Shown in pieces: positions 26,871 through 35,001 of a DNA stretch of 45,734 nt (positions are counted from its first letter, which is position 1; the number at the start of each line of letters is the position of its first letter). The position numbers were made by a program, and so were the translations under genes. The DNA is from Cyanobacteria bacterium UBA6984. GTDB lineage: Bacteria > Cyanobacteriota > Vampirovibrionia > Gastranaerophilales > Gastranaerophilaceae. The notes under the pieces are model-generated. The model saw only the letters and a list, made by a program, of their open reading frames with translations, was not told the origin of the DNA and did not search any database. The stretch covers positions 1 through 45,734 of the forward strand of contig DJYG01000043.1 of the NCBI GenBank assembly GCA_002450015.1, given 5' to 3'.

Positions 26871-27407
26871 GTGAAAATAACAGTAATAACAGGTAGTCCA
26901 AGAAAAAACGGAACTTCAAATTATATGGCAAGTGAATTTGTTAGAGGTGCTGAAGAAAATGGACATGAAGTATATTTATTTGATTCTGCAAAATCAAATG
27001 TTAATAACTGTATAGCTTGTAATGCCTGTGTGATGGGTGAGAAATCGTGTATTCATAAAGATGACTTCGTAGAACTAAGTAATAAGTTAGTAGAAAGTGA
27101 TGTAATAGTTTTTGTCACTCCAATATATTATTTCGGTATGACATCGACTATTAAAAAAGTTATAGACCGTTTTTACAGTATTGATTCAAAGTTAAAAGTA
27201 AAACAAAACAAGTCTGTTTTAATATCAGTTCAACATTCACCAGTTGATGTGGTTGCAGAGGCAATGAATGCACAATATCAAGCTATAACAAACTGGTTAC
27301 AAATGGAAAATATTGGAATAATTAACGCAATTGGTATAGAAAGTCTTGAACATTTGAAACAAACAAATTACCCAAAACAAGCTTATGAACTTGGAAAGAG
27401 TTTGTAA
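26871..27407 (+). CDS. iron-sulfur flavoprotein / NADPH-dependent FMN reductase family
   Basis: This 178-aa flavodoxin-like protein has the phosphate loop GSPRKNGTSNYMA and, at about residues 47-60, C-x2-C-x2-C-x6-C (CIACNACVMGEKSC). That is the compact [4Fe-4S] motif of archaeal and bacterial iron-sulfur flavoproteins. VTPIYYFGMTSTIKKVIDRF is the FMN-binding second loop. A role in electron transfer to O2 or H2O2 or other acceptors is typical. I chose the GTG at 26871 because AAGGAGG lies 5 nt upstream; the longer frame from 26838 runs through that site. Confidence 0.88.
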   Translation: MKITVITGSPRKNGTSNYMASEFVRGAEENGHEVYLFDSAKSNVNNCIACNACVMGEKSCIHKDDFVELSNKLVESDVIVFVTPIYYFGMTSTIKKVIDRFYSIDSKLKVKQNKSVLISVQHSPVDVVAEAMNAQYQAITNWLQMENIGIINAIGIESLEHLKQTNYPKQAYELGKSL

Positions 27408-27462
27408 AATAAAAAGTTTTAAGATAAAAAGTAAAATGTACATTTGACACTTTTGTAAAATA

Positions 27463-27490
27463 TTGTAAAAATTTTTAATATTTTTATAAT
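27463..27490 (+). promoter_or_regulatory. putative promoter of the zincin gene
   Basis: TTGTAA (27463-27468) and TATAAT (27485-27490) are 16 nt apart. The leader to the ATG at 27581 would be about 85 nt. It contains a 15-nt stretch (27516-27530) identical to one just upstream of der (4609-4623). Confidence 0.4.
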
Positions 27491-27580
27491 TAAAATAGCA
27501 AAAAAAAAAATGATGTTTTTTCATGTTAAAGTAGAATTAGAGATAAATTTGCGATAAAAGAAAAAGAAGGAAAATAACAG

Positions 27581-29395
27581 ATGGACAACATGCAAGTTAA
27601 CAATTTAGGCGCAGTTCAAGCTCCAAAAGCAGCGAAAACAGCAAAAACACAAAGAGTTCCAAAGCAAGCTCCTGATACTTTTGAAAAATCAGGGTTTAAT
27701 ATTAGTGATGCAATGAAAACTTTGGCAGAAGCTAAGTCAGTAAAAGGTAAAAAAGAATTTCCGAAATTTAATCAAAAAGATTTAAGCAACTTGCGTGCTG
27801 TTTTAGATAAAACACCTGAAAAATGGAGTTCAGTAAAAACATTAGCATCAACTCCGTTTGTTGCGGGCAAAACAGTTGTAGATTTAGCATCAAGAAAAAA
27901 AGATGTATTGGAAGCAACAGTTCCATTTGCAACAGAACCTGCTAAAGATAAAACAAATGTAGCTAAATACAAAGCAAAAGAACTTACTTTAATGGCAGAT
28001 TTAGCATCTTCATTAGGTGCTGAAAAGCTTGTAGAAGCAAAACCATTAATTAAAACACAGTTATCAGGACAAAATGTCGCATTAATTGCTGTTACTCCTG
28101 CATTAGAAGGTAAAGCAGATAAAATTGCATCAAAGGTTCTTGATATGGAAAATGCAATGGGTAATAATTTAAAAGAAGTTGTGTTTAATGGAAATGCTTA
28201 TGATACAAGTGCTTTTGTAATTAAAGCATCAACAAAAGATAATCAAGTTAATACAGAATTACTTGATAAAAACTTGAAACGTCAAGCAATTGAAAATATG
28301 TCTTTGTATCAGTCAAATGGTACAGTATATCAAATTAAGAAAACAAATGATTTAAGAAATAATACAACTTCAAAAGTTAGATTAACAGTCGATGACCAAG
28401 GTTATCCAACTGCAACTCACGAAATCAGAGTTATAAAAGATAAAGAAGGTAAAGTTGTAAGAAAGGAATATACAGCACCATCAGATGTAAAAGGTATCTT
28501 TGATATTAAATATGTTGATGCACAAGGCAATGAAAAAATTGTTAGTGAAGCGCATGTTGATAAAAAGACAGGTATTACAACAATTAAAAAAGATATGGAA
28601 TCTTTAGATGGTACAAGAACAATTTATTCTTATGAAGATGATCCACAAGGTAACAGAATTTCTGATTACAAAATTGTTGATAAAAACGGTAAAGTTCTTT
28701 TAGATAATAGTAATACATTTGAAGTTGTAAATGAAAATAAATTTATTTCAACAAAAAATAATCAAAAATATGAAATTACCGTTGATAAACATGAATTGAA
28801 TGTAAAAGATTTGAATGAACCTGAACGTAAAGCAACAATTTCTATTGATAAACAAATTAGTGGCAACAAAAAAGAAATAATGAAATCATTAAAGGCTATG
28901 CCGGGTGAAGAATTATTCAAATTAGCACAATCAACAAAAAGTTTAGTTGGTATGAACGATGTTCTTGAGTCATATTATGATCCTGGTGATAAATCTATTC
29001 ACTCAGGTAGTAACCTATTTGTAATTATGCACGAATTGGGTCATGCTAGAGATTTCAGAGATGTTGATGGTTCAAGCGATGAAGCTTATGCTGATACATT
29101 AGATATGTCAATATCAGAAGATCCTGAAGTGCAAAAAGTTTATGATAAAGAAAGAAAAGCGTTTAATAAAGCATTCCCTGATACACAACGTGACCATATT
29201 GATTACTTTATTAATAAAGCGACTCACTACGGTGGAGAATTAGGTGGTTTAGGTGAAACAATTGCAGAATCAAACGCATTGTTAACAACACCAAGAACTC
29301 ACGAATTACTTGCAATACGTTCGCAATACTTGCAACAATACTTCCCTAGAACAATTGCTTTGTTAGACCAAAAATCAAATGAAGCTTTAGCATGA
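27581..29395 (+). CDS. zincin-like metallopeptidase with N-terminal repeat region, no signal peptide
   Basis: The last ~170 residues of this 604-aa protein carry IMHELGHARDFRD (H484, E485, H488) and downstream GETIAESNALL (E559, E563). Together these give a complete HExxH plus distant-Glu gluzincin site, similar in layout to lethal-factor-like (ATLF) domains. Residues ~240-420 are rich in charged beta-strand repeats (for example DKEGKVVRKEY, DKKTGITTIKKD, DKNGKVLLDNS). The N-terminus is Ala/Lys/Pro rich with APDTFEKSG and is not a signal peptide. The substrate is unknown. GAAGGAAAA precedes the ATG, and a hairpin terminator follows 27 nt after the stop. Confidence 0.8.
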   Translation: MDNMQVNNLGAVQAPKAAKTAKTQRVPKQAPDTFEKSGFNISDAMKTLAEAKSVKGKKEFPKFNQKDLSNLRAVLDKTPEKWSSVKTLASTPFVAGKTVVDLASRKKDVLEATVPFATEPAKDKTNVAKYKAKELTLMADLASSLGAEKLVEAKPLIKTQLSGQNVALIAVTPALEGKADKIASKVLDMENAMGNNLKEVVFNGNAYDTSAFVIKASTKDNQVNTELLDKNLKRQAIENMSLYQSNGTVYQIKKTNDLRNNTTSKVRLTVDDQGYPTATHEIRVIKDKEGKVVRKEYTAPSDVKGIFDIKYVDAQGNEKIVSEAHVDKKTGITTIKKDMESLDGTRTIYSYEDDPQGNRISDYKIVDKNGKVLLDNSNTFEVVNENKFISTKNNQKYEITVDKHELNVKDLNEPERKATISIDKQISGNKKEIMKSLKAMPGEELFKLAQSTKSLVGMNDVLESYYDPGDKSIHSGSNLFVIMHELGHARDFRDVDGSSDEAYADTLDMSISEDPEVQKVYDKERKAFNKAFPDTQRDHIDYFINKATHYGGELGGLGETIAESNALLTTPRTHELLAIRSQYLQQYFPRTIALLDQKSNEALA

Positions 29396-29421
29396 GCTTA
29401 ACTTTCAAAAATATATAATAT

Positions 29422-29458
29422 AAAGACAATTACCTGAAAAGGTGATTGTCTTTTTTTT
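29422..29458 (+). terminator. rho-independent terminator after the zincin gene
   Basis: AAAGACAATTACC (29422-29434) pairs with GGTGATTGTCTTT (29441-29453), with a single T-G wobble and a 6-nt loop, followed by a run of T. Confidence 0.9.
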
Positions 29459-29505
29459 GTTTATCTTGTATAAATAAAATGTAAAATTTGAAAAAGGAGA
29501 ATAAC

Positions 29506-30063
29506 ATGGAACAAAATTTTAATGAATTTGAACACAATCACGAACATGAACACGGTCATTGTCATTGCAAAGAAGGTTGTTTTAAATATGCACTTATCTT
29601 TTTTGCAACAATTTTAGGTGCATTTTTAGCATTTTATTTTGTTGCGGATTATACATTAAAAATGATGTTTAGTCCTGAACATCAAATGCGACGCGTAGAA
29701 AAAATGATGCGACAAATGGATAGACAAATGTCAAAAGATTTTAATAAAGATTTTAATAAAGAAATAATGGTTATAGGTAAAACAATGCAAAATCCTGTTG
29801 GTATTTCAGAAAATGATGATTCTTATATTGTAACAGTTGCATTAAAACCTTTTGGTAATTCAGCAAAAAATATTAAAGTTGACGTAGAAGATGATAATGT
29901 TCTAAAAATAGAAGGCTCAAATGAAATTAAAAAAGGTAGTCATGAAAATATGATAAACTTAATGCAAGCATATAAACTTCAAAAAAAAGTTGATAAAGAT
30001 AAAATGACGACAAAAGAAGAACACGGTAAATATGTTGTAACAATACCGTTTTCAGCACAATAA
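29506..30063 (+). CDS. membrane-anchored Hsp20-like protein with His/Cys-rich N-terminus
   Basis: In this 185-aa protein, residues ~8-26 (EHNHEHEHGHCHCKEGC) are extremely rich in His and Cys and look metal binding. One helix follows (YALIFFATILGAFLAFYFVA, about 29-48), then a Met/Lys-rich linker (MRRVEKMMRQMDRQMS). The C-terminal domain has VGISENDDSYIVTVALKPFG, IKVDVEDDNVLKIEG and EEHGKYVVTIPF, the strand order of an alpha-crystallin/Hsp20 domain. With the basic linker considered, topology is uncertain. AAAGGAGA precedes the ATG at 29506; an upstream in-frame TTG overlaps it. Confidence 0.7.
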   Translation: MEQNFNEFEHNHEHEHGHCHCKEGCFKYALIFFATILGAFLAFYFVADYTLKMMFSPEHQMRRVEKMMRQMDRQMSKDFNKDFNKEIMVIGKTMQNPVGISENDDSYIVTVALKPFGNSAKNIKVDVEDDNVLKIEGSNEIKKGSHENMINLMQAYKLQKKVDKDKMTTKEEHGKYVVTIPFSAQ

Positions 30064-30084
30064 ATTATATTAATAAAAATTAAC

Positions 30085-30127
30085 AAACACGTCATAACCA
30101 TGGCAATTATTGGTTATGACGTGTTTT
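30085..30127 (+). terminator. strong rho-independent terminator after the Hsp20-like gene
   Basis: A perfect 16-bp stem (30085-30100 with 30111-30126, core ACACGTCATAACC) with a 10-nt loop and T-rich end lies 21 nt after the stop. Confidence 0.92.
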
Positions 30128-30174
30128 ATTATAAGTGTATAGTTGTATTATAGATAAATTGAAAGGACATAAAA

Positions 30175-30570
30175 ATGAGCTTTGCTCCAACAACAAGAGT
30201 CGGTTACGAAGGCGGTCTTGCACATGATAGACAAATTTTGGATAAAATAACAAAATCTGGTGCCGAAGATGGTGGAGGCTTTACAGCAAAGGTTCAAATT
30301 CCTGATGGAGCAATAAAATCTGATACAGTAGAAATTGGCGGAGTTGATAAAACTAAGTCAGGTGCAAGCGGTAAAAAGATGCTTTCAACAGGTATTTTAT
30401 TGGCTGGTGGAGCTTTAATCGGATATTTGTGCAGCGGTTCTATAAAAAAAGGTATTGACTTTGTAAAAGACAAAGCTGGTCAATTTATGGCTCAAGGTAA
30501 ACCTGCCGAGTTGCTGGCAACAGGTAAGGGTTTGTTAGAAAAAGTTAAAAATGCAATTTTTGCAAAGTAA
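30175..30570 (+). CDS. hypothetical protein with one Gly-rich hydrophobic segment
   Basis: This 131-aa protein has a hydrophilic Gly/Asp/Thr-rich N-terminal half, one hydrophobic Gly/Ala-rich stretch (LSTGILLAGGALIGYLC, about residues 70-86) and an amphipathic, basic C-terminus (KKGIDFVKDKAGQFMAQ, LLEKVKNAIFAK). AAAGGAC precedes the ATG. It is a single-gene unit between two hairpin terminators. I recognise no family; a membrane-interacting structural role is only a guess. Confidence 0.65.
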   Translation: MSFAPTTRVGYEGGLAHDRQILDKITKSGAEDGGGFTAKVQIPDGAIKSDTVEIGGVDKTKSGASGKKMLSTGILLAGGALIGYLCSGSIKKGIDFVKDKAGQFMAQGKPAELLATGKGLLEKVKNAIFAK

Positions 30571-30619
30571 ACAAAATAAAATTTTAATAGGTAAGGAAAA
30601 AGGAAAAAACAGATTATTT

Positions 30620-30650
30620 AGGCGATTGAAAAATCGCCTTTTTATTTTTT
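30620..30650 (+). terminator. rho-independent terminator after the hypothetical gene
   Basis: AGGCGATT (30620-30627), loop GAAA, AATCGCCT (30632-30639), then TTTTATTTTTT. Confidence 0.92.
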
Positions 30651-30664
30651 AATTTGATTAATAT

Positions 30665-30699
30665 AAAAAATGAGTTTGCATATTTATGCAAACTCATTT
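30665..30699 (-). terminator. rho-independent terminator of the oad operon
   Basis: AAATGAGTTTGCA pairs with TGCAAACTCATTT (30668-30699) around a short loop. Read on the minus strand it is followed by a T-run, 24 nt after the oadB stop. Confidence 0.88.
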
Positions 30700-30722
30700 C
30701 CTTTTTAAAAATAAATATAATA

Positions 30723-31910
30723 TTAGTGGCAAAGTGCAAGTAAGATACCTGCTGCAACAGCAGAACCGATTACACCTGCTACGTTTGGTCCCATTGCATG
30801 CATTAACAAGAAGTTTTGAGGATTTGATTCTAAACCAACTTTGTTAACTACACGCGCTGCCATTGGTACTGCCGAAACACCTGCTGCACCAATAAGCGGA
30901 TTGATTTTTTTCTTTGAAAATAAATTCATTAATTTTGCAAATAATACACCTGATGCTGTTGCGATTGAAAATGCGCACAAACCAAGGAATAAAATTCCTA
31001 ATGTTTCCAGTGTCAAGAATTTATCTGCTGATAATTTTGAACCAACTGACAAACCAAGTAAAATAGTTACTATATTAATAAATTCATTTTGTAATGTTTT
31101 TGAAAGTCTGTCTGTAACACCGCATTGCATTACTAAATTACCAAATGTTAAAGCTCCAAGTAAAGGTGTTGCATCAGGTAGAAAAATAATACATAATCCC
31201 AATACTACAAGAGGGAAGATAATTTTTTCACGTTTTGAAACCACACGCATTTGTACCATTTCAATTTTTCTTTCAGCTTCTGTTGTCAAGGCTTTCATAA
31301 TAGGCGGTTGAATAATTGGTACTAATGCCATGTACGAATAAGCGGCAACTGCAATAGCACCTAATAAATCAGGAGCTAATCTTGAAGTTACAAAAATAGA
31401 TGTCGGCCCGTCAGCTCCACCAATAATACCAATAGATGCGGCTTCTGCAAGACCAAAATCAAATCCTGCGTATTTAGCTAATAATAATGCACCCAATAAT
31501 GCACCAAAAATCCCAAATTGAGCTGCACCACCCAAAAGAGCTGTTTTAGGATTTGCAATTAACGGACCGAAGTCTGTCATTGCACCTACACCCATAAATA
31601 TGAATAATGGGAATAAACCACCATCAATACCAACGTGATAAACCGTATATAAAAATCCACCGGGTTCAGCTATTCCTGCAACCGGAATATTTGCTAAAAT
31701 ACCTCCAAAACCGATTGGTAATAACAATAATGGTTCATAGTTCTTTTTTATTGCTAAGTATAATAATACCAAACAAACAAAGAACATTATAATTGCTCCG
31801 TACATGTGTAAAAAGTTTTCTACACAATTTACGTTTTCTAACGGTTCTTTAACCATATTAGCAATACCTGTGATACTGCCTAAACTTTTAAATGATTCTA
31901 ATAATTGCAT
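30723..31910 (-). CDS. oadB: Na+-translocating oxaloacetate decarboxylase, beta subunit
   Basis: This 395-aa polytopic protein belongs to the OadB/MmdB/GcdB family. It has the conserved GGADGPTSIFVTSRLAPDLLG (the essential Asp and Ser of the Na+ path), the helices with GALTFGNL and ITILLGLSVGSKL-type segments, and the end HAMGPNVAGVIGSAVAAG. It decarboxylates the carboxybiotin formed by OadA and couples this to export of Na+. It is the last gene of oadG-oadA-oadB, with GAGGTG overlapping the end of oadA spacing. Confidence 0.95.
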   Translation of the reverse strand: MQLLESFKSLGSITGIANMVKEPLENVNCVENFLHMYGAIIMFFVCLVLLYLAIKKNYEPLLLLPIGFGGILANIPVAGIAEPGGFLYTVYHVGIDGGLFPLFIFMGVGAMTDFGPLIANPKTALLGGAAQFGIFGALLGALLLAKYAGFDFGLAEAASIGIIGGADGPTSIFVTSRLAPDLLGAIAVAAYSYMALVPIIQPPIMKALTTEAERKIEMVQMRVVSKREKIIFPLVVLGLCIIFLPDATPLLGALTFGNLVMQCGVTDRLSKTLQNEFINIVTILLGLSVGSKLSADKFLTLETLGILFLGLCAFSIATASGVLFAKLMNLFSKKKINPLIGAAGVSAVPMAARVVNKVGLESNPQNFLLMHAMGPNVAGVIGSAVAAGILLALCH

Positions 31911-31921
31911 ACGTCACCTCA

Positions 31922-33727
31922 CTAGTCCAAAGTTACCAATACTTGACCGGGGTTAACCGTTGCGCCTACATCTACTCTTACAGAACCAACTTTACCTGCA
32001 CGTGGTGCTTTAATTTCTGTTTCCATTTTCATAGCTTCCATTAAAATTAAAACATCACCTTCACTTACGGAATCACCGCTTCTTGCAATAACTTTTAATA
32101 TTGCACCCGGTAGTGGAGCTTTAACTTCAGTTGAACCTTCACTAGCAGATGTTGAAACGGCTGCCGTTTCTTTCATACCTTCGGTAATTGATACGTCATA
32201 AGATTTTCCGTTAACAATTGCTTTGTCGCCATCCAGTTTTACAGAATAATCTTTTCCGTTAACAGTAACTGTTGCTCCGTTTTTATAATTATTATTTGAA
32301 GCAAGTTTTTGACCTTTGTTTACAAGCACTTTACCTTTGCCTAATAAAAAGTCAATACCTTTATCTGCATTAGCATCTTTGCAAGCTGCTGCAATAAATA
32401 AATTTTCATCAGTAACTGGTAAACCTGCAGCTTTTAGTCTTTCTTCTGCGGCTTTCAAACCTTTTTCAGGATCTTTTTCATTCAAATCTACAACTTTTTC
32501 TGTTGTTGGTTTTAATCCTGTTTTTTCTTCTGCCCATTTAACTAATTCAGGATCAGGTTCGCAAGGAGTTTTACCAAAATAGCCTAAAATCATTTTTGCA
32601 TAACCCGGATTTGCTTGATCCCAAGGTTTTTCTGTAACTGCATTTAAGAATGATTGTTGAGCATAGAATTGAGATACAGGAGTAACTGAAGTACCAAAAC
32701 CAGCTCTTTCAACAACTTCTTTCATATTTGCAATAACTTTTGGGAATTTATCTAGCATACCCATATCTCTTAATTGGTCAACTGTTGTAGCTGTTGCACC
32801 ACCCGGAAGAGGTGCTTGAATTAAAATAGGGTTAACAGCTAAAGAAATAGGAGAAATTGTATAATCTTTCATACAATCTTTAAATATTTCTTCTGTTTCC
32901 ATAATTTTTTTAATATCTAAACCTAAATCGTAGTCAGTACCTTTTAATGCATGCCACATAGATATAATATCAGGTTGAGCAGTACCGCCTGATACAGGTT
33001 TCATAGATAAATCAATTCCGTCAGCACCGCCATCTAAAGCTGCTAAATATGCTGCTAAGCCTGTACCTGCTGTTTCGTGAGAGTGGAAACGAATATGTGC
33101 GTCTTGACCTAAAATTTCACGAGCCATTTTTACTGTTTCAAAAACTTTTCTTGGGTTAGATGTACCGGATGCATCTTTAAATGCTAACGAATCAAATGGT
33201 AAACCTGAATCTAAAATATTTCTTAAAACCCTTTCGTAAAATGCAACATCATGAGCACCTTCACAACCAAATGGTAATTCCATCATTGTAATAGTAACTT
33301 CATGTTGTAAACCATGTTTTTTTATGCTGTTAGCTGAATCTATCAAATTATCAACATCATTTAATGCATCAAAGTTTCTTACTACATCAACACCGTGTTT
33401 TTTAAACATTTTTGCGTGTAAATCTATTACATCACGTGGTTGAGAATTTAAACCAACAACATTCACACCTCTTGCTAAAGATTGTAATTTTACATCAGAA
33501 CCAACTGTTTCTCTGATTTTGTCCATTGTTTCAAATGCATTTTCATTGCAGAAGAAAATAGGAGCTTGAAATCTTGCACCGCCTGCAACTTCAAAATGCT
33601 TAATGCCGGCATCAACAGCTGATTTTAAAGCCGGTAAAAAGTCTTCTAATAGAACTCTTGCACCGAATACGGATTGGAAACCATCTCTGAAAGATGTATC
33701 CATAACTTTAATTAATTTTTTTGACAT
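31922..33727 (-). CDS. oadA: oxaloacetate decarboxylase alpha subunit (biotin carboxyltransferase)
   Basis: This 601-aa protein has an N-terminal carboxyltransferase TIM barrel beginning MDTSFRDGFQSVFGARV (D and RDGxQS are kept, though the usual DTTLRDGQQS is varied) with the metal and lysine region FKDASGTSNP and HFHSHETAGTG. The middle is a helical domain. The C-terminal biotin-carrier domain carries the biotinylation site EAMKMETEI near residue 570. It moves CO2 from oxaloacetate to biotin. The oad gene context favours oxaloacetate decarboxylase over pyruvate carboxylase subunit B. Confidence 0.94.
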   Translation of the reverse strand: MSKKLIKVMDTSFRDGFQSVFGARVLLEDFLPALKSAVDAGIKHFEVAGGARFQAPIFFCNENAFETMDKIRETVGSDVKLQSLARGVNVVGLNSQPRDVIDLHAKMFKKHGVDVVRNFDALNDVDNLIDSANSIKKHGLQHEVTITMMELPFGCEGAHDVAFYERVLRNILDSGLPFDSLAFKDASGTSNPRKVFETVKMAREILGQDAHIRFHSHETAGTGLAAYLAALDGGADGIDLSMKPVSGGTAQPDIISMWHALKGTDYDLGLDIKKIMETEEIFKDCMKDYTISPISLAVNPILIQAPLPGGATATTVDQLRDMGMLDKFPKVIANMKEVVERAGFGTSVTPVSQFYAQQSFLNAVTEKPWDQANPGYAKMILGYFGKTPCEPDPELVKWAEEKTGLKPTTEKVVDLNEKDPEKGLKAAEERLKAAGLPVTDENLFIAAACKDANADKGIDFLLGKGKVLVNKGQKLASNNNYKNGATVTVNGKDYSVKLDGDKAIVNGKSYDVSITEGMKETAAVSTSASEGSTEVKAPLPGAILKVIARSGDSVSEGDVLILMEAMKMETEIKAPRAGKVGSVRVDVGATVNPGQVLVTLD

Positions 33728-33758
33728 ACCTCTATTCCTTTTCTTAAATTGTTAAATT

Positions 33759-33980
33759 TTAAATCATTTTCATTTTTGCAACCGCAATTGCTACGGCTAT
33801 TTCTTCATCTGTGTTGGTTTCTTTACGAACTGCAACAGGAGCTTCAACTTCTTCAGGCATAAATTTGCTTATGAATGATACTGTTTTTGACATTATGTTC
33901 ATTGCAAAAACAAGTATAGTCAAGAATATAAGCACTGTTCCCATTCCAACAATCGTGATGATTAATCCTTCTTGTAACAT
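33759..33980 (-). CDS. oadG: oxaloacetate decarboxylase gamma chain (OadG)
   Basis: This 73-aa protein has one N-terminal membrane helix, GLIITIVGMGTVLIFLTILVF, followed by a short hydrophilic tail with AVRKETNTDEEIAVAIAVAK. The pattern is that of the OadG/MmdC anchor, which holds the alpha subunit to the membrane-embedded beta subunit. It is the first gene of the operon. Family similarity is short, so gene order is the main support. Confidence 0.85.
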   Translation of the reverse strand: MLQEGLIITIVGMGTVLIFLTILVFAMNIMSKTVSFISKFMPEEVEAPVAVRKETNTDEEIAVAIAVAKMKMI

Positions 33981-34033
33981 ATTTCTTGTCCTCCATACAC
34001 TTAATCATATAACAAACAAAAAAATTAAACAAT

Positions 34034-34061
34034 TTGAAATTTAAAAAAATATGATTATAAT
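34034..34061 (+). promoter_or_regulatory. sigma70-like promoter of the secreted peptidase gene
   Basis: TTGAAA (34034-34039) and TATAAT (34056-34061) are separated by 16 nt. The predicted start near 34068 gives a leader of about 23 nt to the ATG at 34091, which has GAGGG in front of it. Confidence 0.55.
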
Positions 34062-34090
34062 ATTAATATATGCAGAAAATAGAGGGTTTT

Positions 34091-34792
34091 ATGAATTTGA
34101 AAAAGATTATTATTTTATCATTAATGGCTTTATTTTGTATTCCGCAGACAAGTTTTGCTATAAGTTTTAAAAAAGATAAAGCGGATGTAAATGTTCAACA
34201 ACAAGCACATGCAAATTATCCTCCAAAATATGACCAAATATACCTTGACCAGTTGAAAAAGGAATATAAAAAAGTAAGTAGTGATGAAGTTATTTTAGTT
34301 GCTCTTGATATGATGAAAAATACAGGGGCTGATTTTTCAAGACGCGCACTTTTAGGTTACAATTTAACAGGAAAACCTGTAAAAATACAGTTTAAAAACT
34401 TAGGTGCGATTAAAGAAGATTATGCAAACTTTGATGCTTTAGGTTGGAAAAAGAAAAATGATTTATATATTTTTATAAACCCAAGACATGCAGATGCTCC
34501 TCCTGCTGCATTAGCTGCATTATTAGCTCACGAAGCTTTGCATCAGGATGAATATAATTCACTTGCAGAAGAAACTTATGCATGGACAATGGAAGCAGCT
34601 GTGTGGTGCGAAATGCTTGAAATTTATCCCGAATCAAATGATGTTCAGCACCCGCTTTTACAAAGAGAAAATACACTAAAACAGTTATTTGAAAAAGGCG
34701 GATATACAAATAAGTATATAAAGAAAACAGTTTATGCAAATAAGGGTTATCAAAACTTACCACAAACATCCCCAGGGTTTGAAAGACTTTAA
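34091..34792 (+). CDS. secreted HExxH zinc metallopeptidase-like protein
   Basis: This 233-aa protein has a signal peptide (MNLKKIIILSLMALFCIPQ, cleavage near TSFA). The active site LLAHEALHQDEYNSLAEETYAW has H147, E148, H151 and acidic residues E160/E161, which suits a gluzincin. YLYIFINPRH-like strands precede it. Substrate and family are not recognised. The ATG at 34091 was chosen for its GAGGG site; an ATG seven codons upstream (34070) would sit at the transcription start. The stop TAA is followed by a further 58-codon open stretch in the same frame. Confidence 0.78.
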   Translation: MNLKKIIILSLMALFCIPQTSFAISFKKDKADVNVQQQAHANYPPKYDQIYLDQLKKEYKKVSSDEVILVALDMMKNTGADFSRRALLGYNLTGKPVKIQFKNLGAIKEDYANFDALGWKKKNDLYIFINPRHADAPPAALAALLAHEALHQDEYNSLAEETYAWTMEAAVWCEMLEIYPESNDVQHPLLQRENTLKQLFEKGGYTNKYIKKTVYANKGYQNLPQTSPGFERL

Positions 34793-34969
34793 GTTGTTTT
34801 TATTCTTGAAAATCTGAAAAAAGAAATTTGTTACTTTAAAAGAGTGCAAAATCTTTCAAAAATATATGATTTTGAAGTAGAATACATAACACCGAAAATT
34901 TTAAATATAAACAATGACAAATGTTCATACAATGACTGCAAATGTAAAAAAGATAAATATAAAATATAA
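34793..34969 (+). other. open frame of 58 codons directly after the peptidase stop, possible gene remnant or small ORF
   Basis: In the same frame as the preceding peptidase, after its TAA, 58 sense codons run to a TAA at 34967-34969. The translation is protein-like (ILENLKKEICYFKRV, YDFEVEYITPKILNI, DKCSYNDCKCKKDKY). There is no ATG and no convincing ribosome-binding site; a GTG at 34844 would give 41 residues. It could be a truncated pseudogene, the tail of an ancestral longer protein, or chance. Confidence 0.3.
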
Positions 34970-35001
34970 TCCTGTTATCTATTGATAAAATTTAATCCTT
35001 G

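Noticed and set aside
34070..34090. Upstream ATG of the secreted peptidase
   Set aside because: It lies at the predicted transcription start, has no ribosome site and would spoil the signal peptide; the ATG at 34091 has GAGGG.
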